Below are positions 34,706-44,023 of a stretch of DNA of 64,000 nucleotides, piece by piece. The stretch is from Patulibacter americanus DSM 16676 (GTDB taxonomy: Bacteria > Actinomycetota > Thermoleophilia > Solirubrobacterales > Solirubrobacteraceae), in assembly GCF_000420025.1 (NCBI RefSeq), contig NZ_ATUD01000001.1:248001-312000 (forward strand), read 5' to 3'. The translations under genes were made by a program, and so were the position numbers. Each line of letters starts with the position of its first letter. Position 1 is the stretch's first letter. The notes under the pieces were generated by a model. The model was not told the origin of the DNA. It made no database searches and worked only from the letters and a program-made list of their open reading frames with translations.

Positions 34706-35161
34706 TCAGGCGGCGGTCGCCCGCGGAGCCTCGGGCCGGCGGCCCGCTGCGGACGGCTCCTGACCCCACAGGGACACGGCCTCGTCCGGAAGGTCCGAGA
34801 ATGACCCACCGTCGTCGAGGCAGTCCTGCAGGAGGGTGCAGACCTCGCCGAGGAACATCTCGAAGCTCAGCTCGGGCACGCGGGCGCCGCCGCAGCGGTA
34901 CCAGTGGGCGGTGAGGGTGCGGAGCACGCGGCCTCGCGTCAGCTCGCGGTGCCAGACCACGGGCCCGTCGACCGAGGCCGGGAGGCGCGCCAGGACGCAC
35001 GCATCGCAGACCTGCGGGTCGGCCTCCAGGGTCTCCACGAGGGCGGTCATGCCCGCGTGCAGGGCCTCCCGCCAGACGGTCGGGCGCAGGAACGCCTGCT
35101 CCCACACCTGGATCAACGGCACCGTGCGGTCCGGGACGGGACCAGTCTCGAGCACCTTCAT
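34706..35161 (-). CDS. TetR C-terminal-domain-like protein lacking an HTH
   Basis: A 151-residue protein from the ATG at 35161 (GTG 35167 also possible). It has no helix-turn-helix. Residues about 10-115 (WREALHAGMTALVETLEADPQ, VLARLPASVDGPVVWHRELTRG, PELSFEMFLGEVCTLLQD) can be laid over the ligand domain of the neighbouring TetR protein with the same spacing of the ALxxTLxxDP and ERR-like blocks. I infer a degenerate or HTH-less TetR relative; it might heterodimerise with the neighbour. Four cysteines are present (two in QVCDACVL). It could also be an unrelated helical protein. Confidence 0.5.
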   Translation of the reverse strand: MKVLETGPVPDRTVPLIQVWEQAFLRPTVWREALHAGMTALVETLEADPQVCDACVLARLPASVDGPVVWHRELTRGRVLRTLTAHWYRCGGARVPELSFEMFLGEVCTLLQDCLDDGGSFSDLPDEAVSLWGQEPSAAGRRPEAPRATAA

Positions 35162-35370
35162 CGCCACACACTCGTTTCGCCGGGGGACGCGACCTGCCGG
35201 GCGAAGCTACAGGCGCCGGAGGGCCGCGACAACCGGCCGTGGACGCACGCGCCAAACGGGCGCGAGCGGCATGGCCGGACGTTGGAAACGCCCGCTGGAC
35301 GCGGGCGTGCGGCCGGACCCGGAGGGCGCGGAGGTGCCCCACTTCCCCGCCTCCGCGGGAGCGGGGTAGC

Positions 35371-35406
35371 GGCGCATCCGCGGCCTGCCGGGGCCGCGGA
35401 TGCGCC
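35371..35406 (-). terminator. Strong hairpin at the end of the mce operon
   Basis: GGCGCATCCGCGGCC, 6-nt loop, GGCCGCGGATGCGCC: a 15-bp perfect stem starting 6 nt after the stop of the last gene (35412). It is the natural 3' end of the seven-gene leftward operon. The remaining 35168-35370 shows no gene. Confidence 0.8.
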
Positions 35407-35411
35407 GCGGG

Positions 35412-38198
35412 TTACTTGTCCTTCTTGGCGCGCTTCGTCTTCAGCGCGTACTTCGAGACCTTCGTCGGCACGTCGGGGTTCTCGATCTTCCCGAGCTGCG
35501 CGATCAGGTCGTCCCACTGGGCGGGCTTGAGCGCCGACGCGAGCTGCTGGCCCAGCTGGGCGGTGCCGTTGTCCTCGACGTGGAAGCCCACGTGGATGTG
35601 GTCTGCGTGGTCGGGGAGCGGGAGGATGTTGCCCGCCCCGCCGAAGTCCGACGCCGTCATCAGGCTGATGATCTGGTGCGGCTTCATCGTGCCCTGCAGC
35701 TGCAGGAGCAGGCGGATGGTGCGCTCCGTGACCGTGCCGGCGCCCTGGGTCTTCGCGGAGATGACCTGGCCGTCGACGGTCGAGATGTCGATCGCGTTGC
35801 CGGAGTCGTGCTCGGAGACGTTGCCGGCGCTCGTGATCGAGCCCGGGCGCCGCAGCGACGACACGCCGATGCGGTGGCCGTTGGCCGAGAGGAACGCGAG
35901 CGTGGCGAGCACGCGGCGGTCGATCTGCCCGGCCTGGATCTGCTGCCGGCCGACGGGGTAGATGTCGAGCCGGTCGTCGGCGAGCACCCGGCGCTCGAGC
36001 TGCGCCTTGCTCATCAGCAGGACCTGCCCGGCCGAGGCGGTCGAGCCGCCGGAGCCGAAGAGCGGGTTCTCGCCCTTGGCCCGGTAGACCTCGGTCGAGG
36101 CGAGCAGCTTCCAGCCGTCGAGCAGCGGCTTCGGGTCGACCTGCGGGGCGCCCTTGCCGGCCGGGCGCACGCCGAAGGTCATCTTCGCGCGCTCCTCCTC
36201 CGGCTCCGTCTCGGTCTTGGTGGCGTCGGGCTTGCGGCCGACGGTGCCGAGCACCGTGCCGCCGACGACGCGCGCGCCGCGCTTCAGCGGGCGGTCGACG
36301 AGACCCTCGCGGGAGACCGGCTGCTCCTCCTCCGTGGCGGGCGCGGGCTTCGGCGCCGCCGGCGGCGTGGCGGACGGATCCGTGGCGGACAGGTCGCCGG
36401 GGGCCGGCGTCTTGGCCGTCGTCGCCGGACGCTCGGCGGTGCCCCAGCGCGAGCCGTCGCGGCGCGGGTTGGCGAAGAGCGGCTTGTCGGCGAGCTGCGG
36501 GCCGGCGGATGCCGTGGGCGCGGCCGGGGCGGTGGCCTCGGCGGTGCCGTCCTCGGTCAGCGCGCCGTGCTTGACGGTGTCGGCCTTGCCGGGGCCGGCC
36601 TTGGCGGTGCCCTTCGCGTCGGTGGACGTCGCGTCGCCCGACGTCGCGTCGGTCCGGCTGGACCCGCTGCCGGTGCTCTTGGCGTCCTCGCCGGCGCGGC
36701 GCTGGCGGCCAGCCGTGGCGGGCGCGGACGGGGCCGGGTCCTTCGGCACGTCCAGCGCCTCGGTCGCCGCGGCGTCGCCCTCGGGGGCGTCGTCGGCGGG
36801 CGCGGGGTACGTCTCCGCGACCTCGTCGAGGTGCGCGTACGTGTAGCGGTTGCCGAACACGTCGCGCAGCTGCACGTAGCGGCCGAGCCGCTCGCTCTCG
36901 CCGAGCGCCGTGACGGTGCCGTCCTGCACCGCGACGGCGTCGGAGCCGGCCTTCGCGTCGATCGTGATGCTGCGACGCGGGCCGGACTTCCCGCCCTGCG
37001 TGTCCTTTCCGGACGCGTCGTCCGCAGCGTCGTCCGTGGTCTCCAGCGCGGTCGAGCCGTCGTCGGCGTCGTCGTCCTTCGGCTCGTCCGTCTTCGGCGC
37101 CCCGGCGTACGTGGCGTCGCCCGAGACGGGGAAGACGCCCTGCGTCAGCCCCGTCAGCGAGCCCACCAGGTCGGTGGGCAGGCCGCTGATGAGGCGGGCC
37201 CGCATCATCACCGAGTCGACGTACCAGTCCGCGTGGTTGTACGCGAAGATCGCCTTGCGGATGTCGGTCTCGGCGCCGGCGGCCTTGAGGTACCGGGCGG
37301 CGGCGAAGATCGCGTCGACCGGGTTGTAGGGGTCCGCCTGCTCGTCGCCGTTCGCGTCGACGCCGTAGGCCGCCCACGTGGGCGGCATGAACTGCATCCA
37401 GCCGAGCGCGCCGGCGGTGGAGACGTTCAGGTTGCGCCCGTAGTTCGTCTCGATCTCGTTGATCGCGGCGAGGATCTCCCACCGCACGCCGTACTGCACG
37501 CCGGCAGCCTGGTAGATCGGCAGCAGGAACGGCGGGATCTGGAACTTGTCGAGGAAGAAGTTCGGGACGGCCGTCGGCGCCTTCAGCAGCGCGTCGGCGT
37601 CGAGACCGCTCGTGGTGAGTCCGGCGGCCGTCGTCGTGCCGCCGGCGGCTGCGCCGTTCGCGTCGCCCCCGGCGTCCTCGCCGGCGCTCCGCGCCTCGCG
37701 GGCCTCGGCCTCGCGCTTGGCGCGGGCCTCGCGGCGCTTCTCGCGCCGGTCGGCGCGGGCCTCGCGCCGCTCCTTCGCGACGCGGTCCCGCTCGGCCGCG
37801 CGCTGCCGCCGCTCACGGGCGGCCTTCGCGTTGTCGCGGCCCTGACCGCCGCTGTCGTCGCCGACCGAGGGGTCCTTCGGGTCCGACGGCTTCGCCGGCG
37901 TGGTGCCGGTGGTCGCCGGGGCGGGCTTGGTCGGGGCGGGCTTGGTCGGCGCCGGCGCGGTGGCCGTCGTCGTCGGGGCCGCGTTCGTCGTCGTCGGCGC
38001 GGGCGCCGGGGCCGGGGCCTCGGTCGTCGGTGCCGCCGCCTTCGGCGTCGTCACCGCGTCCAGCACGTCGGTCAGCGTCGGCGGGGTGACCGCCGTCGTG
38101 GCGTTCGTGGCAGCACCATCCGCCGCGCTGGCCGGCGTGGCGATGAGTCCTGCGGCGACGACCGCCAGGACGCCGCTCGTCGTGCGGGGTGCGCTCAC
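35412..38198 (-). CDS. Multidomain secreted peptidoglycan hydrolase at the end of the mce operon
   Basis: A 928-residue exported protein. A signal peptide (about 1-26) is followed by a Thr/Pro/Ala linker, a highly charged Arg/Glu coiled region (about 125-175) and a lytic transglycosylase-like domain at about 225-330 (ILAAINEIETNYGRN with the catalytic Glu, ALGWMQFMPPTWAAYG). Next comes an M23-like module around 410-465 (GRYVQLRDVFGNRYTYAHLDE), interrupted by long low-complexity stretches, and a C-terminal domain with SEHDSGNAIDIS near 795 and DHADHIHVGF near 865, resembling zinc DD-peptidases of the M15 type. The GTG 38198 overlaps the last mce stop by 4 nt. Glycan cleavage is well supported; activity of the other modules is not. 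Confidence 0.8.
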   Translation of the reverse strand: MSAPRTTSGVLAVVAAGLIATPASAADGAATNATTAVTPPTLTDVLDAVTTPKAAAPTTEAPAPAPAPTTTNAAPTTTATAPAPTKPAPTKPAPATTGTTPAKPSDPKDPSVGDDSGGQGRDNAKAARERRQRAAERDRVAKERREARADRREKRREARAKREAEAREARSAGEDAGGDANGAAAGGTTTAAGLTTSGLDADALLKAPTAVPNFFLDKFQIPPFLLPIYQAAGVQYGVRWEILAAINEIETNYGRNLNVSTAGALGWMQFMPPTWAAYGVDANGDEQADPYNPVDAIFAAARYLKAAGAETDIRKAIFAYNHADWYVDSVMMRARLISGLPTDLVGSLTGLTQGVFPVSGDATYAGAPKTDEPKDDDADDGSTALETTDDAADDASGKDTQGGKSGPRRSITIDAKAGSDAVAVQDGTVTALGESERLGRYVQLRDVFGNRYTYAHLDEVAETYPAPADDAPEGDAAATEALDVPKDPAPSAPATAGRQRRAGEDAKSTGSGSSRTDATSGDATSTDAKGTAKAGPGKADTVKHGALTEDGTAEATAPAAPTASAGPQLADKPLFANPRRDGSRWGTAERPATTAKTPAPGDLSATDPSATPPAAPKPAPATEEEQPVSREGLVDRPLKRGARVVGGTVLGTVGRKPDATKTETEPEEERAKMTFGVRPAGKGAPQVDPKPLLDGWKLLASTEVYRAKGENPLFGSGGSTASAGQVLLMSKAQLERRVLADDRLDIYPVGRQQIQAGQIDRRVLATLAFLSANGHRIGVSSLRRPGSITSAGNVSEHDSGNAIDISTVDGQVISAKTQGAGTVTERTIRLLLQLQGTMKPHQIISLMTASDFGGAGNILPLPDHADHIHVGFHVEDNGTAQLGQQLASALKPAQWDDLIAQLGKIENPDVPTKVSKYALKTKRAKKDK

Positions 38199-39676
38199 TT
38201 GTTGGCTCCTTGTGCGACGGGTGCGTCGGCACCGAGTCGCGGGAAAATGGTGGGGAAGCCGGGGTAGTTGCCCTGTGCCTGGCAACCCGGGCGGGCCACG
38301 TTGCGGCCGTCCGTGTGGAACACGTTATCGATGAGCAGCCGGCGCTGCGCCTCGTCGACGTCGGCCGGAACAGCCGGGTCGCCGTTGCCGCAGTTGCTCG
38401 GGTCCAGCACCTTCAGGCCCGAAATGAGGTCCCCGCCGGCGCCCGGAGCGACGTACGGGTTCCTGCGGTTCTGGCCGAGCAGGCGCTTCTGGTACGCGAG
38501 GCCCTGGGGGGAAAAGCCGACGCCGATGCGGAGGTAGTTCGCCTCCTGACCGGGATCCTTCGGGTTCGTCGCGGCAGAGATGTTCCCGAGGAACGAGGTG
38601 AACTCTCGGCGGTTCGTGCCGATCTGGCGCAGGATCGGGTTCGCCGTCCGGGTGAACGGGACGAACGCGTCGAGCACCGGCGTGAGCTGGTCGAGCACAC
38701 GGTTGAACGCGGGCAGGCCCTTCTCCGACGCCGTGACGACGGGTCCGAGCCGGCGCATGAACGCCTCGAGGTCGGGGCTCAGGCGGTCAAGCGCGTCGAA
38801 CGTCGGAGCGAGCTCCGTCGCCGCGGGCTGCAGTCGCTCGACGACCGGCACGGCGCGGTTGCCGAGGCTCGTGACCTGCGGCAGCGTCGCGGCGACCTCG
38901 CGCTCGAAGCGCGGGAACTCCTCGAAGACCGCGGCGAGCTGCTCGTTGCGCTCACCGAGCGCGGAGAAGACCTTGTCGCCCTGGGCGACGAGGTTGCGCA
39001 GGTCGCCCTGGCGCCGCGCGAGCGCCTCGAAGACGGTCGCGGTGCCGGAGACGGACTGCTTGACGGCGGAGCCCTGGGCGTCGAGCGTGGCCGACAGCTC
39101 GCCGAGCTCGTCCACCATCTTCGGCAGCTCGCCGAGGGTCTCGTTGAAGTCGCCCCCGCGCCCGCGGGTCGCGTTGGCCTGCGTCTGCTGCCAGACGCGG
39201 AAGGCCGCGCGCGTCTTCGGGTCGAAGACGCGCAGGATGTCGTCCAGCTCGACCGTCGGCTCGACGGCGTTCTTCGCGAGGATGCCCTCCTCGGGGAGCG
39301 GGCCGGTGCCCTTCGCACGGTTCGGCGCGAGCTCGACGTACGTCTCGCCGAGCAGCGTCTTCGCGCGCAGCATGGCCTTGGCGGCCTTCGGGATCGGGGC
39401 GTACTTCGCCTCGAGCTCGATGGTGGCCCGCGTCGAGTTGTCGCGCAACGACTCGAGCGCGACCACCTTGCCCACCGTGACGCCGGAGATCCGGACGTCG
39501 GCCTGCCGGGTCAGCTGCGCCGCCTTCGGGAAGTCGACGTTGAACTGGTAGCCCTTGGCGTGCAGCGGCACGGGGCCGCCGAACGAGACCCAGAGGAACA
39601 GCAGGCCGCCGAAGCTCGCGAGCGCGAATCCGATCATCGCGAGGAGCCGCGGGATCGTGGGGATCGTCTTGATCAC
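38195..39676 (-). CDS. MCE-family protein, sixth in the operon (MceF position)
   Basis: A 493-residue MCE protein: one N-terminal membrane segment (about 10-32), then the MlaD/MCE beta domain (GYQFNVDFPKAAQLTRQADVRISGVTVGKV at about 42-75, TLLGETYVELAP near 107) and a long helical region to about 350, then a C-terminal tail with two cysteines. MCE proteins form hexameric tubes that carry lipids between membranes. The GTG at 39676 overlaps the upstream stop by 4 nt and its own stop overlaps the hydrolase start. Confidence 0.9.
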   Translation of the reverse strand: MIKTIPTIPRLLAMIGFALASFGGLLFLWVSFGGPVPLHAKGYQFNVDFPKAAQLTRQADVRISGVTVGKVVALESLRDNSTRATIELEAKYAPIPKAAKAMLRAKTLLGETYVELAPNRAKGTGPLPEEGILAKNAVEPTVELDDILRVFDPKTRAAFRVWQQTQANATRGRGGDFNETLGELPKMVDELGELSATLDAQGSAVKQSVSGTATVFEALARRQGDLRNLVAQGDKVFSALGERNEQLAAVFEEFPRFEREVAATLPQVTSLGNRAVPVVERLQPAATELAPTFDALDRLSPDLEAFMRRLGPVVTASEKGLPAFNRVLDQLTPVLDAFVPFTRTANPILRQIGTNRREFTSFLGNISAATNPKDPGQEANYLRIGVGFSPQGLAYQKRLLGQNRRNPYVAPGAGGDLISGLKVLDPSNCGNGDPAVPADVDEAQRRLLIDNVFHTDGRNVARPGCQAQGNYPGFPTIFPRLGADAPVAQGANK

Positions 39677-41040
39677 TTGGGCTTCCAGGTCCCGTTGTTG
39701 TTCACGCAGTTCTCGGCCTGCTGCGGGGGGTTCAGCAGGCTGATGAGCGTCAGCATGTACGGGTTGAAGGAGTTGCCGGTCGGCTTGTAGTTCTCGAGCA
39801 GCGTCTGCGTGCCACAGGTCATGAGCACCATCCCGCGGCGAAGCGGCCCCAATGCGTCCTGCGTCGAAAGCGCCGAGTTCGTGTTGTGCCCGGCCCACGG
39901 CAGGTAGAAGAGGTAGCTCTCCTTGCCCCGGCCCTTTCCGGGCGGGTCGTACGCCATCGCGTCGAAGAGGTGGTTGAGCACGTCGGTGAAGCGCTCGAGC
40001 TGCGGCGCGGCCTTCGCGACGTTCGCCACGGCCGGAGACAGGTCGCGCACCGTCGGCTGCGCCTCGCGGGCGAACGGTCGGAGCTGGTTCTGCAGCACCG
40101 GACGCGTCTTCTCGAGGAGCGGCCGGGTGTCGCGCAGGCTGCCGGCGAGCGCCCTGGTCGCCGGACGGATCTTCGGCAGCCCGGTCGCGAGGGTCGTCGA
40201 CAGGCGGCCGGCCTTCTGCAGGGCGGTCGTCGTCGCGGCCAGCGTCTCCGGGAGCAGGCGGATGGTCTCGCCCAGGTTCTCGTTCTGGTTCGCGAACCGG
40301 CGGAAGACCGCGTCGTTGCTCTTGACGAAGGACGCGAGCTGGGCGTCGGACGAGCCGAGCTCGCCGGTGATCTGCCCGAGGTTGGTGATCAGCCGCTTCG
40401 TGAGCTGTCCGCGCTTGGCCAGGAGTGCGTTGGCCTTCGCCGCGTTGCGGGAGAGCGGTTCGAACCGGCGCAGGTCGCGGGCGAGCGCCCGGCCACCGGG
40501 GCCGCCGATGGCGGTGCCGGCGTCACCGAGCAGCGCGGCCAGCTGGGCACGCGTGTCGGTGTCGAGGCTCGCCAGGATCTCGTCGAAGTTCACGTCGGGC
40601 TGGGTCGAGCCGACGCCGAGCGTCGCCCCGTCCTTCAGCGCCGGACCGCTGGCGCGGGTACCCGGCTCGACCTCGACGATCATGTCCTTCAGCGCCGTCT
40701 TCGGACGCAGGAGCAGCGTGGCGTCGGGGTGGATGCGGTCCTTGTACTTCTCCTCGAGCCGCAGGCCGATGACGGCCTGCCCCTTGTCGAGCCGGACGTT
40801 CTCCACCTTGCCCACGTTGACGCCGGCGATCGTGACCGCCTGTCCCTGCCCCGGCATGACGCCGGCGGCGCTCGTGAAGCGCGCGTCGATCCGGTAGTAG
40901 TCCTTGCCGACGATCGGCGTCCAGCTCGGCGGCGTCAGGTTCTGGTTGCCCAGGATGTAGCCGCCCACGGCGATGCCCAGAACCGTGATGAGCAGGATGA
41001 AGAACACCTGCCCGAGATGGGCCTTGAGGCTGCGGATCAT
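39673..41040 (-). CDS. MCE-family protein, fifth in the operon (MceE position)
   Basis: A 455-residue MCE protein. The membrane segment lies at about 8-30 and the MCE domain at about 40-130 (YYRIDARFTSAAGVMPGQGQ, VTIAGVNVGKVENVRL, ALKDMIVEVEPG). A helical needle region with repeated LPETL/LPKIR-type heptads runs to about 370, and the tail has cysteines in LMTCGTQ and ENCVNN. No lipobox is seen, unlike MceE of mycobacteria. ATG 41040 overlaps the upstream stop by 4 nt. Confidence 0.9.
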   Translation of the reverse strand: MIRSLKAHLGQVFFILLITVLGIAVGGYILGNQNLTPPSWTPIVGKDYYRIDARFTSAAGVMPGQGQAVTIAGVNVGKVENVRLDKGQAVIGLRLEEKYKDRIHPDATLLLRPKTALKDMIVEVEPGTRASGPALKDGATLGVGSTQPDVNFDEILASLDTDTRAQLAALLGDAGTAIGGPGGRALARDLRRFEPLSRNAAKANALLAKRGQLTKRLITNLGQITGELGSSDAQLASFVKSNDAVFRRFANQNENLGETIRLLPETLAATTTALQKAGRLSTTLATGLPKIRPATRALAGSLRDTRPLLEKTRPVLQNQLRPFAREAQPTVRDLSPAVANVAKAAPQLERFTDVLNHLFDAMAYDPPGKGRGKESYLFYLPWAGHNTNSALSTQDALGPLRRGMVLMTCGTQTLLENYKPTGNSFNPYMLTLISLLNPPQQAENCVNNNGTWKPK

Positions 41041-42569
41041 CGGTTCGTCCCCGGAATGGCGGGGACCCGGTCGCGTGCAGGCGCCGCCGAGTTGGGGTTC
41101 GCGCCGTCCGCCTCGCCGACGGACGCGGGACCGTTGATGTCCGGCACGCCGTTCGTCGCGCACGGCACATCGGTGCGAATGGGCGGCAGGACGGGGCTGA
41201 AGGACGGGCTGGTCGCACCGGGCTGCTGGGTCACGTTGCCGAACAGCGACTCGCTGTTGACCACGCTCGTCCCCCGACCGGTGCGGAGCTTCTGTCCTCC
41301 GCCGACGGTCTGCAGCCGCAGCTTGAAGCCGTTGCCGTCGAACGTCTGGCCCTCACCGGCCTGGCCGACCATGGCGTACCAGAACTCCTTGTAGTTCTCG
41401 ACGCCCGCCGAGAGCGGTCCGTCGTCGACCTTGATCTTGGCCGTCGGCAGGAAGACCTTGTTCAGGCACTGCGAGAACGCGCCGATCTTCGGGATCCACG
41501 TGCGGGAGGCGCTCGTGAGCCGCGCCGTGTTGGTCAGCGTGGGCTGCAGGTCGTCGAGCAGTCCGCCGAGCTCGGCGTTGCTCAGCAGCGGCTTCGCCTG
41601 CCGGAGCCACGGGCGCGCCGCGTCGATCGTCGCCGGCAGCTCCTCCATCGCCTCGGTCGTGTCCCGCGCGAACGCCCGCGTCGGCGGAAGCGCGGTGTTG
41701 AGCAGGGCGAACGTCGACTTCGCGGTCGTCGCAGTCGTCGCAAGCCCGCGGACGGCGGCTGTCAGCGCCGAGGCGTTGTCCGCGGTCGCCGTGACGGTGG
41801 TGTCGAAGTTGCGCACGAGGCCGCGCAGGGCTCCCTCGTCCTCCGCGAGCGCCGAGGTCACGTCGCCGAGACCCTCGATCGCCTTCGACAGGTCACCCCG
41901 GTTGCGGCCGCGGAGCGATTCGAGCACGGTGGCGCCGTCGCGCAGGGCGGCGGGCGAGGTCTCGAGGGTCCGGTTCAAGGCCTCACCACCGGTGACGCCC
42001 CGCACGCGCGGGTCCTGGGACTCGTCCTCCTCGGCGGTCGGGGTCGAGCCGAAGCTGTCGCCCAAGCCCTGGACCGTCTGCTGCAGCGCCTTGCGGGTGT
42101 CCGTCTGCAGTGTCGCGAGGACCTGGTCGAGCTGCACCGGCACGGCGGTGCGCGACACCGGGATGACGCCCTTGTCGGGCATCTCCGGGGCGTCCGGGGT
42201 GCCGGGCTGCAGGTCGACGTAGAAGTTGCCCTCGAGGAACAGGCGGGGACGGATCTTGATCGTCGCGTCCTTGCGGATCGGCCGACCCTCGTCCGTGAGC
42301 TCCATGCGGACCTCGGCGTAGTCGCTGTGGCGATAGCGACCCGTGCCGACGACCTTGCCGACGTTGACGCCGGCGATGCGCACGGGCGAGTTCTTGCCGA
42401 GCATGTTCGACGTCTTCACGACCGCCGTCACGGTGTACCGGTGCGCGAGCGGGTTGCGCTTCGTGAACCCGAAGAACAGCCCCACGGCGATGAGCGCGAG
42501 GAACAGGAGGCCCGCCGCGACGGGTCCGATGCGCGGGCCGCGGCGCCGCGGCCGACCGGGAGTGGTCAC
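41037..42569 (-). CDS. MCE-family protein, fourth in the operon (MceD position)
   Basis: A 510-residue MCE protein, the longest of the six. A basic N-terminus and membrane segment (about 14-34) precede the MCE domain (TVTAVVKTSNMLGKNSPVRIAG, LFLEGNFYVDLQPG). An acidic insert (TAEEDESQDPRV near 185) interrupts the helical region. The C-terminal ~130 residues are Gly/Asn-rich and disordered, with cysteines in FSQCLNK and VPCATN. GTG 42569 overlaps the upstream stop by 4 nt. Confidence 0.9.
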   Translation of the reverse strand: MTTPGRPRRRGPRIGPVAAGLLFLALIAVGLFFGFTKRNPLAHRYTVTAVVKTSNMLGKNSPVRIAGVNVGKVVGTGRYRHSDYAEVRMELTDEGRPIRKDATIKIRPRLFLEGNFYVDLQPGTPDAPEMPDKGVIPVSRTAVPVQLDQVLATLQTDTRKALQQTVQGLGDSFGSTPTAEEDESQDPRVRGVTGGEALNRTLETSPAALRDGATVLESLRGRNRGDLSKAIEGLGDVTSALAEDEGALRGLVRNFDTTVTATADNASALTAAVRGLATTATTAKSTFALLNTALPPTRAFARDTTEAMEELPATIDAARPWLRQAKPLLSNAELGGLLDDLQPTLTNTARLTSASRTWIPKIGAFSQCLNKVFLPTAKIKVDDGPLSAGVENYKEFWYAMVGQAGEGQTFDGNGFKLRLQTVGGGQKLRTGRGTSVVNSESLFGNVTQQPGATSPSFSPVLPPIRTDVPCATNGVPDINGPASVGEADGANPNSAAPARDRVPAIPGTNR

Positions 42570-44023
42570 TTTGCGCCCACCTTCTGGTCCTCGGTGATGA
42601 CGCCCTCGTCGGCGGGGGTGTTGCCGATGACCTGCTTGCCGGGCACGTAGACCTCGTTGCCGGCCTCGCACTCGTTGGGCTGGCCGGGGGCCGCCGTGTA
42701 CGGGTACGGGTTGCTGTGCAGGAAGCTGTCGATGAGGCGGCCGGTCGGCGCGCGCGGCGGCTCCGGCGGGCCCTTCACGGGGCCGTTCGCCGGCTTGGCC
42801 GCCGGTCCGCCCTCGCTGTCGGGCACCTCGGGGAGGATCACGGGGCCGGTGAACAGCGAGCTGCCGTTCTGCGTCGTGACCGAGAGCACCTTCGCCAGGT
42901 TTCGCGTGAGCAGCGTGATGTAGTTGCAGGTCGTCTGTGCGGGCTTGATGTACTCGACCGTCGGCTTCAGGATCCGCGCGGTGCCCCCCAGCTGGGCGAG
43001 GCCCTGCAGGGTGCGGTCGTCCGTGCCGAAGTCCTCGAGCGTGCGCAACGTCGTGACGAGGCGCCGGTTCAACGCGGGCGAGCGCCGCAACGCGGGCGTG
43101 CCCGCCTCGAAGGCGCCGGCCAGGCCCGGGGAGGCGTTCGCCAGCGAGGCGAAGGCCGGCCGAAGGCGACGGAAGAGCTCCGTGGACGACCGCATGAACC
43201 GCGCCTGCTGCGGGAACTCGGTGATCCCGGCCTGCAGCGCCTCGGGCCCGTAGGCGATCGTCTCCTGCAGTGGCCCGCGAACGCGGTCGAGCGCGGTGAA
43301 CGTCTGCCGCAGGCCCGTGATGAGGTTGGCCTGGCTCTGAGCGACCGGAGCGACCTCGGCGGCGACCCGCTCGAGCGCGGGGAACAGTCGCGCGAACCCG
43401 GTCGACGGGTCGGTCAGGTTGCGCAGCGCCGGCTCGGCGCTGATGAGCAGCGGCCGCAGGCCCGCGATGGTCTCGTTGAGCTCGTCGCCCCGGCCGGCCA
43501 GCGCCGTGCCGAACTCGTTGAGGTTCTCGGCCGAGGCCTTGCGGGTGGGCTCGTCGAACGTGTTGAAGAGGTCGTCGAGCTCGACCGGCTTGCCCCCGGC
43601 GTACCGGAGGGGGATGGTCCTCCCCGCCTGAAGCATCCGCTCCGAGCGCCCCGACGTGAGCTGCACGTACTTCAGGCCGAGCACGGACTTCGGGCGCACC
43701 TCGATGCGGGAGTCGGCCGGGATCGGGCCGTTCTTCTGGTCGAGCTTGATGTCGATCGTGGCCCCGGTGCTGCCGTCGGTGCCCTCGCGCGGCGTGATGG
43801 CGCTGACGAAGCCGACGCGGCTGCCGCCCTTCCGGACGTCGTTACCCACGATGAGTCCCGAGGCGTCGGGGATCTCGGCCTTGAAGTTGTAGGTCTTGAC
43901 GAACGGCAGGCCGGAGTTCGCGTTGTACGCGAGCACGACGGCCACGAGCGCGATCAGCACCGTCGCGGCGCCGATCAGCACCGGGTTGGCCGCCAGCGAG
44001 CTGCGCTTGGAGCGGGGGCTCAC
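42566..44023 (-). CDS. MCE-family protein, third in the operon (MceC position)
   Basis: A 485-residue MCE protein: membrane segment about 13-33, MCE domain with YNFKAEIPDASGLIVGNDVRKGG near 45 and VLGLKYVQLTSG near 115, a long helical part, and a Pro/Gly-rich C-terminus with cysteines in TTCNYITLL and NECEAGNEV. The start GTG at 44023 overlaps the upstream stop by 4 nt. Confidence 0.9.
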   Translation of the reverse strand: MSPRSKRSSLAANPVLIGAATVLIALVAVVLAYNANSGLPFVKTYNFKAEIPDASGLIVGNDVRKGGSRVGFVSAITPREGTDGSTGATIDIKLDQKNGPIPADSRIEVRPKSVLGLKYVQLTSGRSERMLQAGRTIPLRYAGGKPVELDDLFNTFDEPTRKASAENLNEFGTALAGRGDELNETIAGLRPLLISAEPALRNLTDPSTGFARLFPALERVAAEVAPVAQSQANLITGLRQTFTALDRVRGPLQETIAYGPEALQAGITEFPQQARFMRSSTELFRRLRPAFASLANASPGLAGAFEAGTPALRRSPALNRRLVTTLRTLEDFGTDDRTLQGLAQLGGTARILKPTVEYIKPAQTTCNYITLLTRNLAKVLSVTTQNGSSLFTGPVILPEVPDSEGGPAAKPANGPVKGPPEPPRAPTGRLIDSFLHSNPYPYTAAPGQPNECEAGNEVYVPGKQVIGNTPADEGVITEDQKVGAK

